Source of the DNA: a virus
Virus record (IMG/VR): IMGVR_UViG_3300042402_006309
Span: 1 to 64,000 of that record
DNA length: 64,000 nt
Direction: 5' to 3' (one strand)
Below, in pieces: positions 18,080 to 26,019 of the stretch (positions are counted from its first letter, which is position 1; the number at the start of each line of letters is the position of its first letter). A program made the translations under genes and the position numbers. The notes beneath the pieces are model-generated. The model ran no database searches. It worked only from the letters and a program-made list of their open reading frames with translations, and had not been told where the DNA came from.

Positions 18080-20758
18080 TCATGCCTCAATCGCCTTCCG
18101 GATGGCATCACGGATTTTGGCCTTTTCACCCGGCCCCTTGACCATCTCGAAGAAGCACTGGCCGCCGCTGCGTTCTTCCCAGAGTTTGCCGAGGCGATCT
18201 TTCTCACCGGAGTCGTCATTTGTGGAGCGGTCTTGGCCCTTGTATTCGACGACGAGGATTTTGCCGTTCTTGAGCTTCGCGACGAAGTCCGGGTAAAACC
18301 GGTCGGTGCTGGTTTGGAGCCAGAACGAATGCACGGGCTGTTTGTCGAGATTGCGGACCCACCACTCGATTTCCGGTTGCTCATCGAGGTATTGGGCGCA
18401 AAGAAACTCTTCCGGGGTGTTTCCCTTCTCTGTCTCGATCTCCAGTTCGCCGACGTTCTCGTAATAGTGCTTGGTGAAATCCCCGCTGCGTTTGCAGATC
18501 CAGCGCGCCGGGTAGGCGTTCGGATCGTAAACGAAGTTGTAGCCGCCGCCGACGCGCACCTTGACGGTGTGGTGCTCGCCGAAGAGCGCCATCTGGTATT
18601 CCTTGCGCCTTGCCTCACGCCTGAGCTGGGCAAGGACGGTCTCAAGCGAACGGCGAAGGTCGAAACGCTCGCGGACCAGTCTTCCCAGCGGAACTTCTTG
18701 CTGCATCCGCTGGACCACGGCGTCGAACCATGCACGGGCGACGCCGGTATCGAGGTCGTTGTGAGGGATGTTGCGGTCGAGCCATGACACCAGCTTGACC
18801 TCGTTCCAGTTCTCGCGGACTTCGATCAAACGCATCCGGTCGGCGACTTCCGGGAGTTCGCGGGTGACGACGTTGCCGTCCACCACGTCGATGATGCCTG
18901 AGTTGCGAGACTTTTCGGCACGGGTGAGCGTCGGGATGTCCTCTTTCCTCGGTGGCAGCGGCGGCCGCCACTCGGTTTCCAGCCAGATTCCTTCGTCAGC
19001 GGGAAGGATCTCGCCGTCGAGTTCCAGCATCATCTGCGGGACGGCGAAATGTTCCTGCCGCTCTGCCGGGCTGGCCATGATGGTTTCCTGCATGCCGAGC
19101 TGAGCGATGGCGGCGCGGAGAATTTCCTTCGTTTCCGGTTCCTGCACGGCGTCCACCAGTGCTTTCATGGCCTTTTTGTCGGGTTTGCCGGTGAGGGTGA
19201 TCTCGCGCTTGGCGGGGTTATGTTTCGACACATGCTCGCGGGCGGCGGGTGGCAGGGAATCAACCGGGAAATCTTCCGGCAGGGTGACGGTGACGCTGCG
19301 TTTGCCGTCGGTATTGAAATCAAACGCCGATTGTTTTTTGCGCTGCACGAAGAATTCCCGCGCCTCCTTTTCCTCGTATCCGGACTTTTTGACGAGCTGG
19401 TCGCGCAACTGGTTCGCGGCCAGATAGAAATTCGGGCTGCGGACGAAGGCATAGGCGCGGTTGAGCGCGGGACGCTTCTTCTCCTTCGCGTTTGGCATGC
19501 GCAGGATGCGGCCTAACATCTGCTCGACCGCCGTGTTGCTGCTCAGGTTCGCCACGCTGCATAGCACATAGGCGAAGGGACAATCCCAGCCTTCCTTCAA
19601 GGCACTCTGCGTCACCACAAAACGAATCTGGCAATCCTCCGCGTTCAGGTTCACGTCCTTGAGTCCCTTCTCGTCGCCGGTGTGGACGGCGATTTGATTG
19701 GCCGGGATATGGTGTTCTTCGCGCAAGGCGGCTTCCAACACCTCGAATGTCAGGGCATCGGGGCGGTCCTTGTTGTGTGGCTCGGATTGGAAGAGCAGGA
19801 TCGGACGAATGTATTCGCCGGTCTCGGCACGTTCCAGAGCGGCTTCCGCTTCGAGGGCTTCGCGCTGGGCGATGGCGGCGGCCATGATCTCCTTAAAACC
19901 CGGCTCGGCGGTGAGTTCCACCGGCAGCTTGATCATCTTCTCCGCCTTCAACTCCATCGCGGAAACGCTGTGCAGCACGTTGCTCGGCGGGTATTCCTTG
20001 TGATCCGTGATGGGTGTCGCGGTCAGTTCGACGATGGCTCGTGGCTGGAATCGCTCCAAGGTCTGCAAGCTCAGGTTGCTGCGTGCGCCGTGCGCCTCGT
20101 CCACGATGACCAGCGGCCGGTGCATCCGCAGTACGTTCACGAGGCTGTGAGGGAAACCACCGGGAAATGAATTCTTCACCTCCAGTGGGATGTGATCGAA
20201 GTGGGACATCAGCCCGCCGCTGTTGTCATAGACGCGCCTGCCCTCGGTGGCTTCCACGCGATAAGCCTGGATGGTGGAAACGATGATCGTCGCCTTGCCC
20301 GCGATGATGTTCGGCTGGATGCCAAGCGCCTCGGGACCGTCGTAAATCTCCACGTCGCCAAGTTCATCGTCGAGCACGCGCCGCAGGTCGCTGGACAGGT
20401 TCTTCATCAGGTTGACCGTCTGCGATTTGATTGCCTCGCTCGGCACCAGCCAGAGAACCAATGGCTGTTCTTCGTCCAGAAGCTCGTCTTTGAAAACCCG
20501 TACGGCACGCGCTCCGATGACGGTTTTTCCGCCGCCGGTGGGCACGCGGAGACAGACGAATGGCATGTCCTCTGGCAGTTCCGTCTCATTGCCGAGCGCG
20601 CCGACCTTGTGATAGGGATGCGCCATGCCGTGGAGTTCGGAGGTCGCCTCGATGAAGGCGGTTTCCGGGTTGCCGCTGATCCGGCACTTGCGCCAATACT
20701 CCCGGAGCGATCCGAGGGTGGCGTTTTGATAGTCCTTGTGGCCGTAACGGTCGCTCAT
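18080..20758 (-). CDS. res: Type III restriction enzyme, Res (helicase-nuclease) subunit
   Basis: An 892-residue SF2 ATPase. Walker A is PTGGGKT (residues 73-79), Walker B the DEAH box in VIVDEAHGARS (about residue 223), and a late helicase motif reads MLGRILRMP. Near the C-terminus is a PD-(D/E)XK nuclease core, YPDFVAKL followed by ILVVEYKG, as in type III Res proteins. Type III enzymes cut when two unmodified head-to-head sites are present, using ATP for translocation or sliding. I start at 20758, where ATG overlaps the Mod stop (ATGA), typical of mod-res pairs; the longer frame to 20914 runs over the end of mod. Length is close to known Res proteins (about 900-1,000). Confidence 0.93.
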   Translation of the reverse strand: MSDRYGHKDYQNATLGSLREYWRKCRISGNPETAFIEATSELHGMAHPYHKVGALGNETELPEDMPFVCLRVPTGGGKTVIGARAVRVFKDELLDEEQPLVLWLVPSEAIKSQTVNLMKNLSSDLRRVLDDELGDVEIYDGPEALGIQPNIIAGKATIIVSTIQAYRVEATEGRRVYDNSGGLMSHFDHIPLEVKNSFPGGFPHSLVNVLRMHRPLVIVDEAHGARSNLSLQTLERFQPRAIVELTATPITDHKEYPPSNVLHSVSAMELKAEKMIKLPVELTAEPGFKEIMAAAIAQREALEAEAALERAETGEYIRPILLFQSEPHNKDRPDALTFEVLEAALREEHHIPANQIAVHTGDEKGLKDVNLNAEDCQIRFVVTQSALKEGWDCPFAYVLCSVANLSSNTAVEQMLGRILRMPNAKEKKRPALNRAYAFVRSPNFYLAANQLRDQLVKKSGYEEKEAREFFVQRKKQSAFDFNTDGKRSVTVTLPEDFPVDSLPPAAREHVSKHNPAKREITLTGKPDKKAMKALVDAVQEPETKEILRAAIAQLGMQETIMASPAERQEHFAVPQMMLELDGEILPADEGIWLETEWRPPLPPRKEDIPTLTRAEKSRNSGIIDVVDGNVVTRELPEVADRMRLIEVRENWNEVKLVSWLDRNIPHNDLDTGVARAWFDAVVQRMQQEVPLGRLVRERFDLRRSLETVLAQLRREARRKEYQMALFGEHHTVKVRVGGGYNFVYDPNAYPARWICKRSGDFTKHYYENVGELEIETEKGNTPEEFLCAQYLDEQPEIEWWVRNLDKQPVHSFWLQTSTDRFYPDFVAKLKNGKILVVEYKGQDRSTNDDSGEKDRLGKLWEERSGGQCFFEMVKGPGEKAKIRDAIRKAIEA

Positions 20759-22377
20759 GAGATGCGGAGGTTGTAGGGGATTTGCTTGAAGTCGATCCTG
20801 CCGCGCTTGAGCCGGGCCGGGGAAAGGCGTTGGGACGTGCCATAGACCACGGTCTGGGCGATGCCCTCGTGGCCGACGTTGATTTCCTCGATCACTTGCA
20901 ATGTCTCGCGGCAAAGAGCGTTGCCGCCGCCGATGCTGCGGTCGCTGAGGATGCCGTTGTAGAGCAGATAGATGGCCTTGCCACGGTGAATGCCAAGCAG
21001 CGGCGACTTTGCGGAAACGCGCTCCTTGGGCAGCGGTTCGCCGGTCTCGGTGAAATAGACATGCCGCGCCAGTTCGGCAAAGCGCACGGTGTTGCGGATC
21101 TGGCCGGTTTCGTCGAAAAGCGCATCGCCAAGCGTCACGTAGCGGAAGCCGCCGCCGAGTCCTTCGACCTGATCACCTTTGGCGTTGGTGTAGCCTTTGG
21201 CGACGCGGCGAACCCGTTCGCGGGTGATTTCCTTGGCGATTTCAGGCTGCATTTCCACCATAATGAACTGGCGCGGATCGTGTTGCGGTGAGGCAGCGTT
21301 GAGCTTTAGCACTGCGTGGCCAGTGGTGCCACTTCCCGCAAAACTATCAAGAATCAGATCACCGGGATTTGTTGAGATTTGGAGCATTCTTTCTATTAGA
21401 ATGCTAGGCTTTGGAGTGGCAAACGAGGCTGATTCAGAGAAGATGTCGCGCATCTCGTTTTTTGATGTTCTGTTGCTGCCGGCATCCTCCTTGTTCCAAA
21501 GTGTTCGCGGGACCAAATCGCTCACTTCGGTCAAATACCGCTTGATACTGGGTCGAGCTGAGCGGGTTGGTCCCCACCAGATCCGACCATCCTTATCAAG
21601 CTCTCTGAGCTTCTCCTCTGACACCCGCCAGAAACGGCCAGCTGGTGGCGAGAACTCTCTGCCTGTGGGACCAGTGATAGTATAGAGCCCTTTGGAGTAG
21701 GGCTTGTTGGCATAGGGATCGCCGGGAATCCACAGGCCCCGCTCGTCATTGTCTGGATTATTATAGATAGAGTTAGAGGCATCTGTTCGCGGCAGTTTAT
21801 TGGGTCGCCACGAAGGATGGCGTGAATAAACCAGAATATGGTCGTGATCTTCCGAGAACTGACGTGCTGAATTGCGAGGGGAATCGGCTTTCTCCCACAC
21901 GAGATTTGCGACGAAATTTTGTGAACCAAAGATTTCATCCATGAGAAGCCTAAGGTGTCCGATTTCATTATCATCAAGGCAGACGAATATCGTGCCGTCT
22001 TCCGTCAGGAAATCCCTGAGCAAGGCCAGCCTTGGATACATCATGCACAACCACCGATCATGCCGGTCGAGGGTTTCGCCTTCCTTGCCGACGGTTTCGC
22101 CGAGCCACTTGCGGATCGCGGGGCTGTTGACGTTGTCGTTATAGGCCCAGCCCTCGTTGCCGGTGTTGTAGGGAGGATCAATGCAGACGCATTTCACCCT
22201 GCCTCTATAATACGGAAGGAGCGCTTTGAGCCCGACGAGGTTGTCGCCTTCCACGATCAGATTGCCGCTTCCTGGATCACCGCAAGAGAGCTCTGGTACG
22301 TCCTTGAGCAGATGGAACGGAACCTCCAGGTGATGATTGATGACGGCGTCCTTGCCGATCCAGTTGAGTGTGGGCAT
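20755..22377 (-). CDS. mod: Type III DNA methyltransferase, Mod subunit
   Basis: A 540-residue adenine methyltransferase of the beta order: catalytic motif IV DPPYNTG at residues 67-73 precedes the SAM-binding motif I LDSFAGSGTTG at 343-353. The central part (residues about 150-320), containing the target recognition region, is the most AT-rich stretch of the gene (21.4-22.0 kb), a usual sign of exchanged specificity domains. With Res it forms the Mod2Res complexes that choose the recognition site and protect self DNA by methylating one strand. It lies 45 bases after an unknown gene and overlaps res by four bases. The site recognised cannot be read from the sequence. Confidence 0.93.
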   Translation of the reverse strand: MPTLNWIGKDAVINHHLEVPFHLLKDVPELSCGDPGSGNLIVEGDNLVGLKALLPYYRGRVKCVCIDPPYNTGNEGWAYNDNVNSPAIRKWLGETVGKEGETLDRHDRWLCMMYPRLALLRDFLTEDGTIFVCLDDNEIGHLRLLMDEIFGSQNFVANLVWEKADSPRNSARQFSEDHDHILVYSRHPSWRPNKLPRTDASNSIYNNPDNDERGLWIPGDPYANKPYSKGLYTITGPTGREFSPPAGRFWRVSEEKLRELDKDGRIWWGPTRSARPSIKRYLTEVSDLVPRTLWNKEDAGSNRTSKNEMRDIFSESASFATPKPSILIERMLQISTNPGDLILDSFAGSGTTGHAVLKLNAASPQHDPRQFIMVEMQPEIAKEITRERVRRVAKGYTNAKGDQVEGLGGGFRYVTLGDALFDETGQIRNTVRFAELARHVYFTETGEPLPKERVSAKSPLLGIHRGKAIYLLYNGILSDRSIGGGNALCRETLQVIEEINVGHEGIAQTVVYGTSQRLSPARLKRGRIDFKQIPYNLRIS

Positions 22378-22422
22378 GCGGGTTGATGTCTAATGGAAGA
22401 TGATGGTGAATGGAATGAAAAC

Positions 22423-23523
22423 CTATGCGCGGAAGTTGTGATAACCCTCCTCGTCCGCATCGAAGACGGAGCGCGGGGCGTCGAAGCGGATTTCCTCGTC
22501 TTTGTCGTCGGCTTCCCAAGCGGTGACTTGTTTTCGGGCGACGGAGCCATCGACGCGGAACTCGGCGGCCCAGCCATCGCTGCATTTTTTGAACGGCTTG
22601 TCGTTGTGGATGCCGATGAGATCGACCAGGAGCTTGCGGGCGACGGAGATTTGCTGCCTTTCGGCTTCATCGCGGCGGCGTTGGGTGATGCGCCCGCCAT
22701 TGGCCAGCATGCCGATGAGTGCCAGGGTCTTGTTGGTTTCTCCGCTGTGGATGGGTTTCATCCCGAGCTGAGCCCAGGATTGAAAGGCGTCCTCGCCCCG
22801 GATGCTGAAATTCAGACCATCGCGGCGCATGGTGATGAGGAGGTCTTTCCACTGCCAGTCCTTCTTCGGGGTGAAGAGCTGGTTGCGGGAAGGGCTGCGC
22901 TTGCCACGCGACGGCCGCTTGGAGGGTGCGATGGAGAGTTTTTCCAATCCTGCCGTGGTGGCGAGCACGCGGACGTGAACATCATGCTTGGCTGCCAGTT
23001 CCGCAACGTCCGAGGTGTAGCCGATGGACACCGGGATCAACACGATGGCACGGGGAATGCCGCAGATCCCCGCCTTCATGACCGACTGTCGCGAGCGGGA
23101 GTCGGGAATGAAGAGGTGAACCGGGCGCGGGTTTTCGCGTCCGCATGGGAGAGTGCCGATTTCGTGCAGGCAGGTATCGCTCCAGCGCGGTGCTTCGGCG
23201 GCATCGAATCCGAGTTTTTCCGAGAGCATCGCGGCGAGCGCCCGGAGGTCCGGCGCGAGACGGACACACGAGGCTCGTGGCACCCGCAGCGGGGGGCGGT
23301 GTGCGGGAATGGCCGTGCTGAAGGCGATGAAGTCTCCGGTCGGTGGTTTTTCGAGTTCAAGGATCTCGCTGGGGCAATCCGGATCCTCGATGGAGTCCAC
23401 GGTGCCACGAGGTTGGAGGAACTCGCTCCATGCTTCGAAATCGTCGCCCAATGCCGTCTGCCATGCGGCACGGGTGGCACCGATCTTGCCGAAGAGGTCA
23501 ATGGTTTGCCAAAGCTGGAGCAT
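22423..23523 (-). CDS. Unknown accessory protein of the restriction operon (A)
   Basis: I use the ATG at 23523 (MLQLWQTIDLFGKIG), giving 366 residues; the longer frame adds 21 poor residues. The first 230 residues look like a mixed alpha/beta domain (PVHLFIPDSRSRQSV, PRAIVLIPVSIGYTSDVA, HDVHVRVLATTAGLEKL); the C-terminal 120 carry WQWKDLLITMRRDGLNFSI and end acidic (EADDKDEEIRFDAPRSVFD). A basic linker (KRPSRGKRSPSR) joins them. I do not recognise a family or catalytic motif. It overlaps the end of the preceding gene by 26 bases and precedes mod by 45, so it is translated with the restriction genes. Confidence 0.75.
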   Translation of the reverse strand: MLQLWQTIDLFGKIGATRAAWQTALGDDFEAWSEFLQPRGTVDSIEDPDCPSEILELEKPPTGDFIAFSTAIPAHRPPLRVPRASCVRLAPDLRALAAMLSEKLGFDAAEAPRWSDTCLHEIGTLPCGRENPRPVHLFIPDSRSRQSVMKAGICGIPRAIVLIPVSIGYTSDVAELAAKHDVHVRVLATTAGLEKLSIAPSKRPSRGKRSPSRNQLFTPKKDWQWKDLLITMRRDGLNFSIRGEDAFQSWAQLGMKPIHSGETNKTLALIGMLANGGRITQRRRDEAERQQISVARKLLVDLIGIHNDKPFKKCSDGWAAEFRVDGSVARKQVTAWEADDKDEEIRFDAPRSVFDADEEGYHNFRA

Positions 23524-24649
23524 GGGAAAGGAGGTTGAACGGACAGTGGTCGAGCCATTGCCTGACGACCGGGTGATGGATGTCACCGCGGATCACGTCC
23601 TGATCCGGGCAGATGACGACGGATGGGGATTTGCGCTCACCTTCGACATCGAGAGTGAATCGGGCACGCACGAGATGAAATGGACGGAGGAAGTTCGATC
23701 CAAGTTCTTCAAGTTCGTCGAACACGTTGTCGCCATGAATGAAAAGCGAGCGATTGACACCGCGTCGCTTGATCTGCAACTCGCGCAATACCGGCGTGGC
23801 GGAGGCATCAAGTTCGGTGGGATTCAGGCAATCGCGCCCACGGCGGATGGGTTCGAGGGTGAAGCGTTTGGAGGGAACCAGAACTTTCTTGTCGCCGAAG
23901 AGATGCTGCGAAAACACGCTGCGATAAGTTTCCCTGGCTCCCTCGCTACGTCCGGAGAGCAAGACTTCGCCGGTGTGATAGACGAATGCAACGTCATGCT
24001 TGAGAAGTCGCAGGGCGCGGGTATCGCGCTTGTTTTCGTCGTCAAGAATCTCGAATCGCTTCACATGCTCGCCATGGCGGATGAGGAACGCGTGGCCGTC
24101 GTCGTCGTCAAAGGAAAGCACCTCGCAGGTGGGGCTGTCGAACAGGTCGGCGCAGGCAAATTCGAGGTCCTTTTCCATCGCCCGGCAGACGGCGCGGTCT
24201 GGAGTGACGGGCCTGTGCCCCTTGCCGGGACTGAAGCATTTCATGGTGCGACCGCGGTCGATGCTGAACTTGGTGTAGATGCGTTCGAGCGCGGTGCGGT
24301 CCATGAGCCAGACCTTGACGGCGATGTCTCCTGCGGAGTCGCCCTTTTCCTGCACCTTGCGCACTAATTCCCCGTCCACCATGCGGAGTTCGTCGAGGCC
24401 GGCGTTCGAACTGAGGGTGTCGAGCATGTCCACGGCATCAAGGAACGCTCCGGGGCAGGTGCTTGGCGGCGATACGATGAGTGCGGACAGTTGCTCAAGC
24501 TGGGCGTCGTTCAGTGATGCTCCACTGAAGTCCATGCCGCGACTCCGGAAAAAATCGTCGAAGCATCGCAAGAGCTTGAGCAGCGTCTCGGGCTTGATTT
24601 TGCGGAGGAATTCGGGGTTTCCGAAGCGTTTGATTTTCGGTTTGGCCAT
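23498..24649 (-). CDS. Unknown accessory protein of the restriction operon (B)
   Basis: A 383-residue soluble protein starting MAKPKIKRFGNPEFLRKIKP. The first third is helical (LLKLLRCFDDFFRSRGMDF, LNDAQLEQLSALIV); residues about 165-215 are acidic and contain TCEVLSFDDDDGHAFLIRHG; a later part resembles a ligand- or nucleic-acid-binding beta domain (RSLFIHGDNVFDELEELG, RSVFSQHLFGDKKVLVP). No known family or active site is evident. It starts 27 bases after the ImmA-type peptidase gene and overlaps the next gene. Its repeated co-location with the second unknown protein could be tested in other genomes; here I can only say the pair sits between a regulator pair and mod-res. Confidence 0.75.
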   Translation of the reverse strand: MAKPKIKRFGNPEFLRKIKPETLLKLLRCFDDFFRSRGMDFSGASLNDAQLEQLSALIVSPPSTCPGAFLDAVDMLDTLSSNAGLDELRMVDGELVRKVQEKGDSAGDIAVKVWLMDRTALERIYTKFSIDRGRTMKCFSPGKGHRPVTPDRAVCRAMEKDLEFACADLFDSPTCEVLSFDDDDGHAFLIRHGEHVKRFEILDDENKRDTRALRLLKHDVAFVYHTGEVLLSGRSEGARETYRSVFSQHLFGDKKVLVPSKRFTLEPIRRGRDCLNPTELDASATPVLRELQIKRRGVNRSLFIHGDNVFDELEELGSNFLRPFHLVRARFTLDVEGERKSPSVVICPDQDVIRGDIHHPVVRQWLDHCPFNLLSHAPALANH

Positions 24650-24676
24650 GGCTGGTTGTGGGGCGGTTGGGATTGG

Positions 24677-25390
24677 TTAGAAAAGGGACGGCTGGCGGGA
24701 TTGTTCGAACCACCACTTGCCAAGGCGGATCGAAACCATACGGCGGCTGACCTTGAACAGGGCGGCCAGTTCACGCTCGGCGGCAGTCACGCGTGCCTCG
24801 AAGGTGCCGGAACCTGATAGAACACGCGGAAGATGGGCGCGGGCGGCTTCGATCACGAGTTGCTTGGGCAGCAGAATGGCGGCCATCGCGAGATTCGCCT
24901 GATATTCCCACCACTCGAATTTCGGCACCTGGGCCATACCTGCCTCGGCGCGGCACATGAATCCTTCACCGCTGACGCTATCGAAAATGCCGCCGCCATC
25001 GTCCAACAGCCGCAAGGTGGCGTCGCGTTCGAGTTTCTCGATGAAAAGCTGGCTGTGAAAGATCCCGTGTCCCACTTCGTGGGCCAGCGTCGAGCGAACA
25101 CGGAGGCGGCTCACCGGATCATCCAGTTCGGCGAGTTCGCGGTTGATGGTGATGCGGCAAAGCCCGCGCAGGGTGAATTTTGCGCATCCCATGATCTGAT
25201 CCGGCAGGGTTTCATATTCCTCCTCGAAGCCAAACAGCAGGTAGATGAGGCGCTCGATGCGGATCGGGCCGGGTGTTTCGGGCAGCAAATCCACCGAGGC
25301 AAGAGCCTCGCGGCACATGCGCTCGATGTCGTTTTCTGGGATGTAGAGTCGCCGACAAAAAGGGCCGGCTGCTTGGCTTCCGGCACTCAT
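24677..25390 (-). CDS. ImmA/IrrE-family metallopeptidase
   Basis: A 237-residue protein with the zinc-binding HExxH motif in LAHEVGHGIFHSQ (about residues 102-114) and later residues fitting the family (WWEYQANLAMAAILLPKQLV, the downstream Glu-containing helix). The C-terminal part has a helix-turn-helix look (RELAALFKVSRRMVSIRL). ImmA/IrrE peptidases cleave or inactivate a partner XRE repressor, as in the ICEBs1 ImmR/ImmA switch. The ATG overlaps the stop of the XRE repressor gene (ATGA), the classic arrangement. It probably controls release of the phage from lysogeny, or induction of the restriction operon it is part of. Confidence 0.9.
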   Translation of the reverse strand: MSAGSQAAGPFCRRLYIPENDIERMCREALASVDLLPETPGPIRIERLIYLLFGFEEEYETLPDQIMGCAKFTLRGLCRITINRELAELDDPVSRLRVRSTLAHEVGHGIFHSQLFIEKLERDATLRLLDDGGGIFDSVSGEGFMCRAEAGMAQVPKFEWWEYQANLAMAAILLPKQLVIEAARAHLPRVLSGSGTFEARVTAAERELAALFKVSRRMVSIRLGKWWFEQSRQPSLF

Positions 25391-25743
25391 GGTTTTTTCG
25401 GCAACCGCTCCGAGATGTCCATGATCTCGGAAGGGGGTATGTTATTCTCTCGCACCGCATCGACGAATTTGCGGAAGGCGAGGCTGTATTGGGTGTCCTG
25501 TTCGATGAGTTCCTCCATCTGCCTCGACGGCGGACGGGTGGAGTATTGCAGCAGGTGGTCGAGCTCGGTATCGAGCGCGGCGGCCATTTTCTCAAGCAGA
25601 GCCTCGGACGGACGCCGATTTCCCTGCTCGATGTCGCGGACGTGTGGAGCGGACGCGCCGACCAAGTCCCCCATCTCTCGAAAGGAAAGTCCTTTGGCGA
25701 GGCGGAGTTCCTCAAGTCGCTGACCTAGTGTCATCTCAGGCAT
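25387..25743 (-). CDS. XRE-family transcriptional repressor
   Basis: A 118-residue protein beginning MPEMTLGQRLEELRLAKGL; residues 6-60 form an XRE helix-turn-helix (LSFREMGDLVGASAPHVRDIEQGNRRPSEALLEKMAAAL by segments). The C-terminal part is helical and could be the ImmA target. An in-frame ATG at 25794 would add 17 residues of unlikely sequence. The gene diverges from the replication genes that begin at 26020, and palindromic TGTGTGAG sites lie between them, so it is probably the phage CI/ImmR-like repressor and also the first gene of the type III restriction operon. Confidence 0.88.
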   Translation of the reverse strand: MPEMTLGQRLEELRLAKGLSFREMGDLVGASAPHVRDIEQGNRRPSEALLEKMAAALDTELDHLLQYSTRPPSRQMEELIEQDTQYSLAFRKFVDAVRENNIPPSEIMDISERLPKKP

Positions 25744-25832
25744 GTAAGCAGCGTTGCTTCGATGCCTCGCCGCGTCAATTCTGTTTTTTCGCATGCTGCG
25801 ATTTTCGGGTGTGTGAGGACACTGGCGGAGGA

Positions 25833-25852
25833 TGTGTGAGGACTCTCACACA
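25833..25852. promoter_or_regulatory. Operator palindrome O1
   Basis: Perfect inverted repeat with 8-base arms, TGTGTGAG and CTCACACA, separated by GACT. It is the site nearest the repressor gene, with a lone half-site TGTGTGAG 16 bases before it. Confidence 0.65.
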
Positions 25853-25956
25853 TGGAAATGCCGGAATTTAGAGGCTGGCGGAATCGTTCTTTTCATCTGA
25901 TGGTCAATGGATTGTGAGGAAAGAGAATGATCTGGGGGAGGGTGAGACGGGTGCGT

Positions 25957-25974
25957 GTGTGAGGACTCACACAA
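25957..25974. promoter_or_regulatory. Operator palindrome O2
   Basis: Same 8-base arms as O1 but a 2-base centre (GA). It lies 46 bases before the start codon of the first replication gene, where bound repressor would block rightward transcription. Confidence 0.65.
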
Positions 25975-25995
25975 GGGCGAAGCGACGGCGGCCAT

Positions 25996-26001
25996 TTGAC
26001 A
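25996..26001 (+). promoter_or_regulatory. TTGACA motif upstream of the Sak4-like gene
   Basis: TTGACACC begins 24 bases before the ATG at 26020. One of ten such motifs found 19-24 bases before phage start codons. Confidence 0.45.
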
Positions 26002-26019
26002 CCCCGCCGCATTCGCCAA

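Larger units (their letters stand above)
25744..26019. promoter_or_regulatory. Divergent control region with repressor-like operators
   Basis: This stretch separates the leftward repressor operon from the rightward replication operon. It contains a half-site TGTGTGAG at 25810-25817, a full palindrome TGTGTGAG-GACT-CTCACACA at 25833-25852, and a second full palindrome TGTGTGAG-GA-CTCACACA at 25957-25974. A looser TTGTGAGG lies at 25913-25920. The sites flank both promoters, as expected for a lysogeny switch. The TTGACACC motif ahead of the first replication gene begins at 25996. Confidence 0.7.

Noticed and set aside
18058-18735. N-terminal extension of the 311-residue restriction-operon protein
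   Set aside because: It runs across the end of res out of phase and is basic and low complexity; start moved to the ATG at 18057.
22393-24367. Two long plus-strand open frames (381 and 404 codons)
   Set aside because: They lie antisense to the well-supported minus-strand unknown genes and show codon composition of the complementary strand; taken as shadows.
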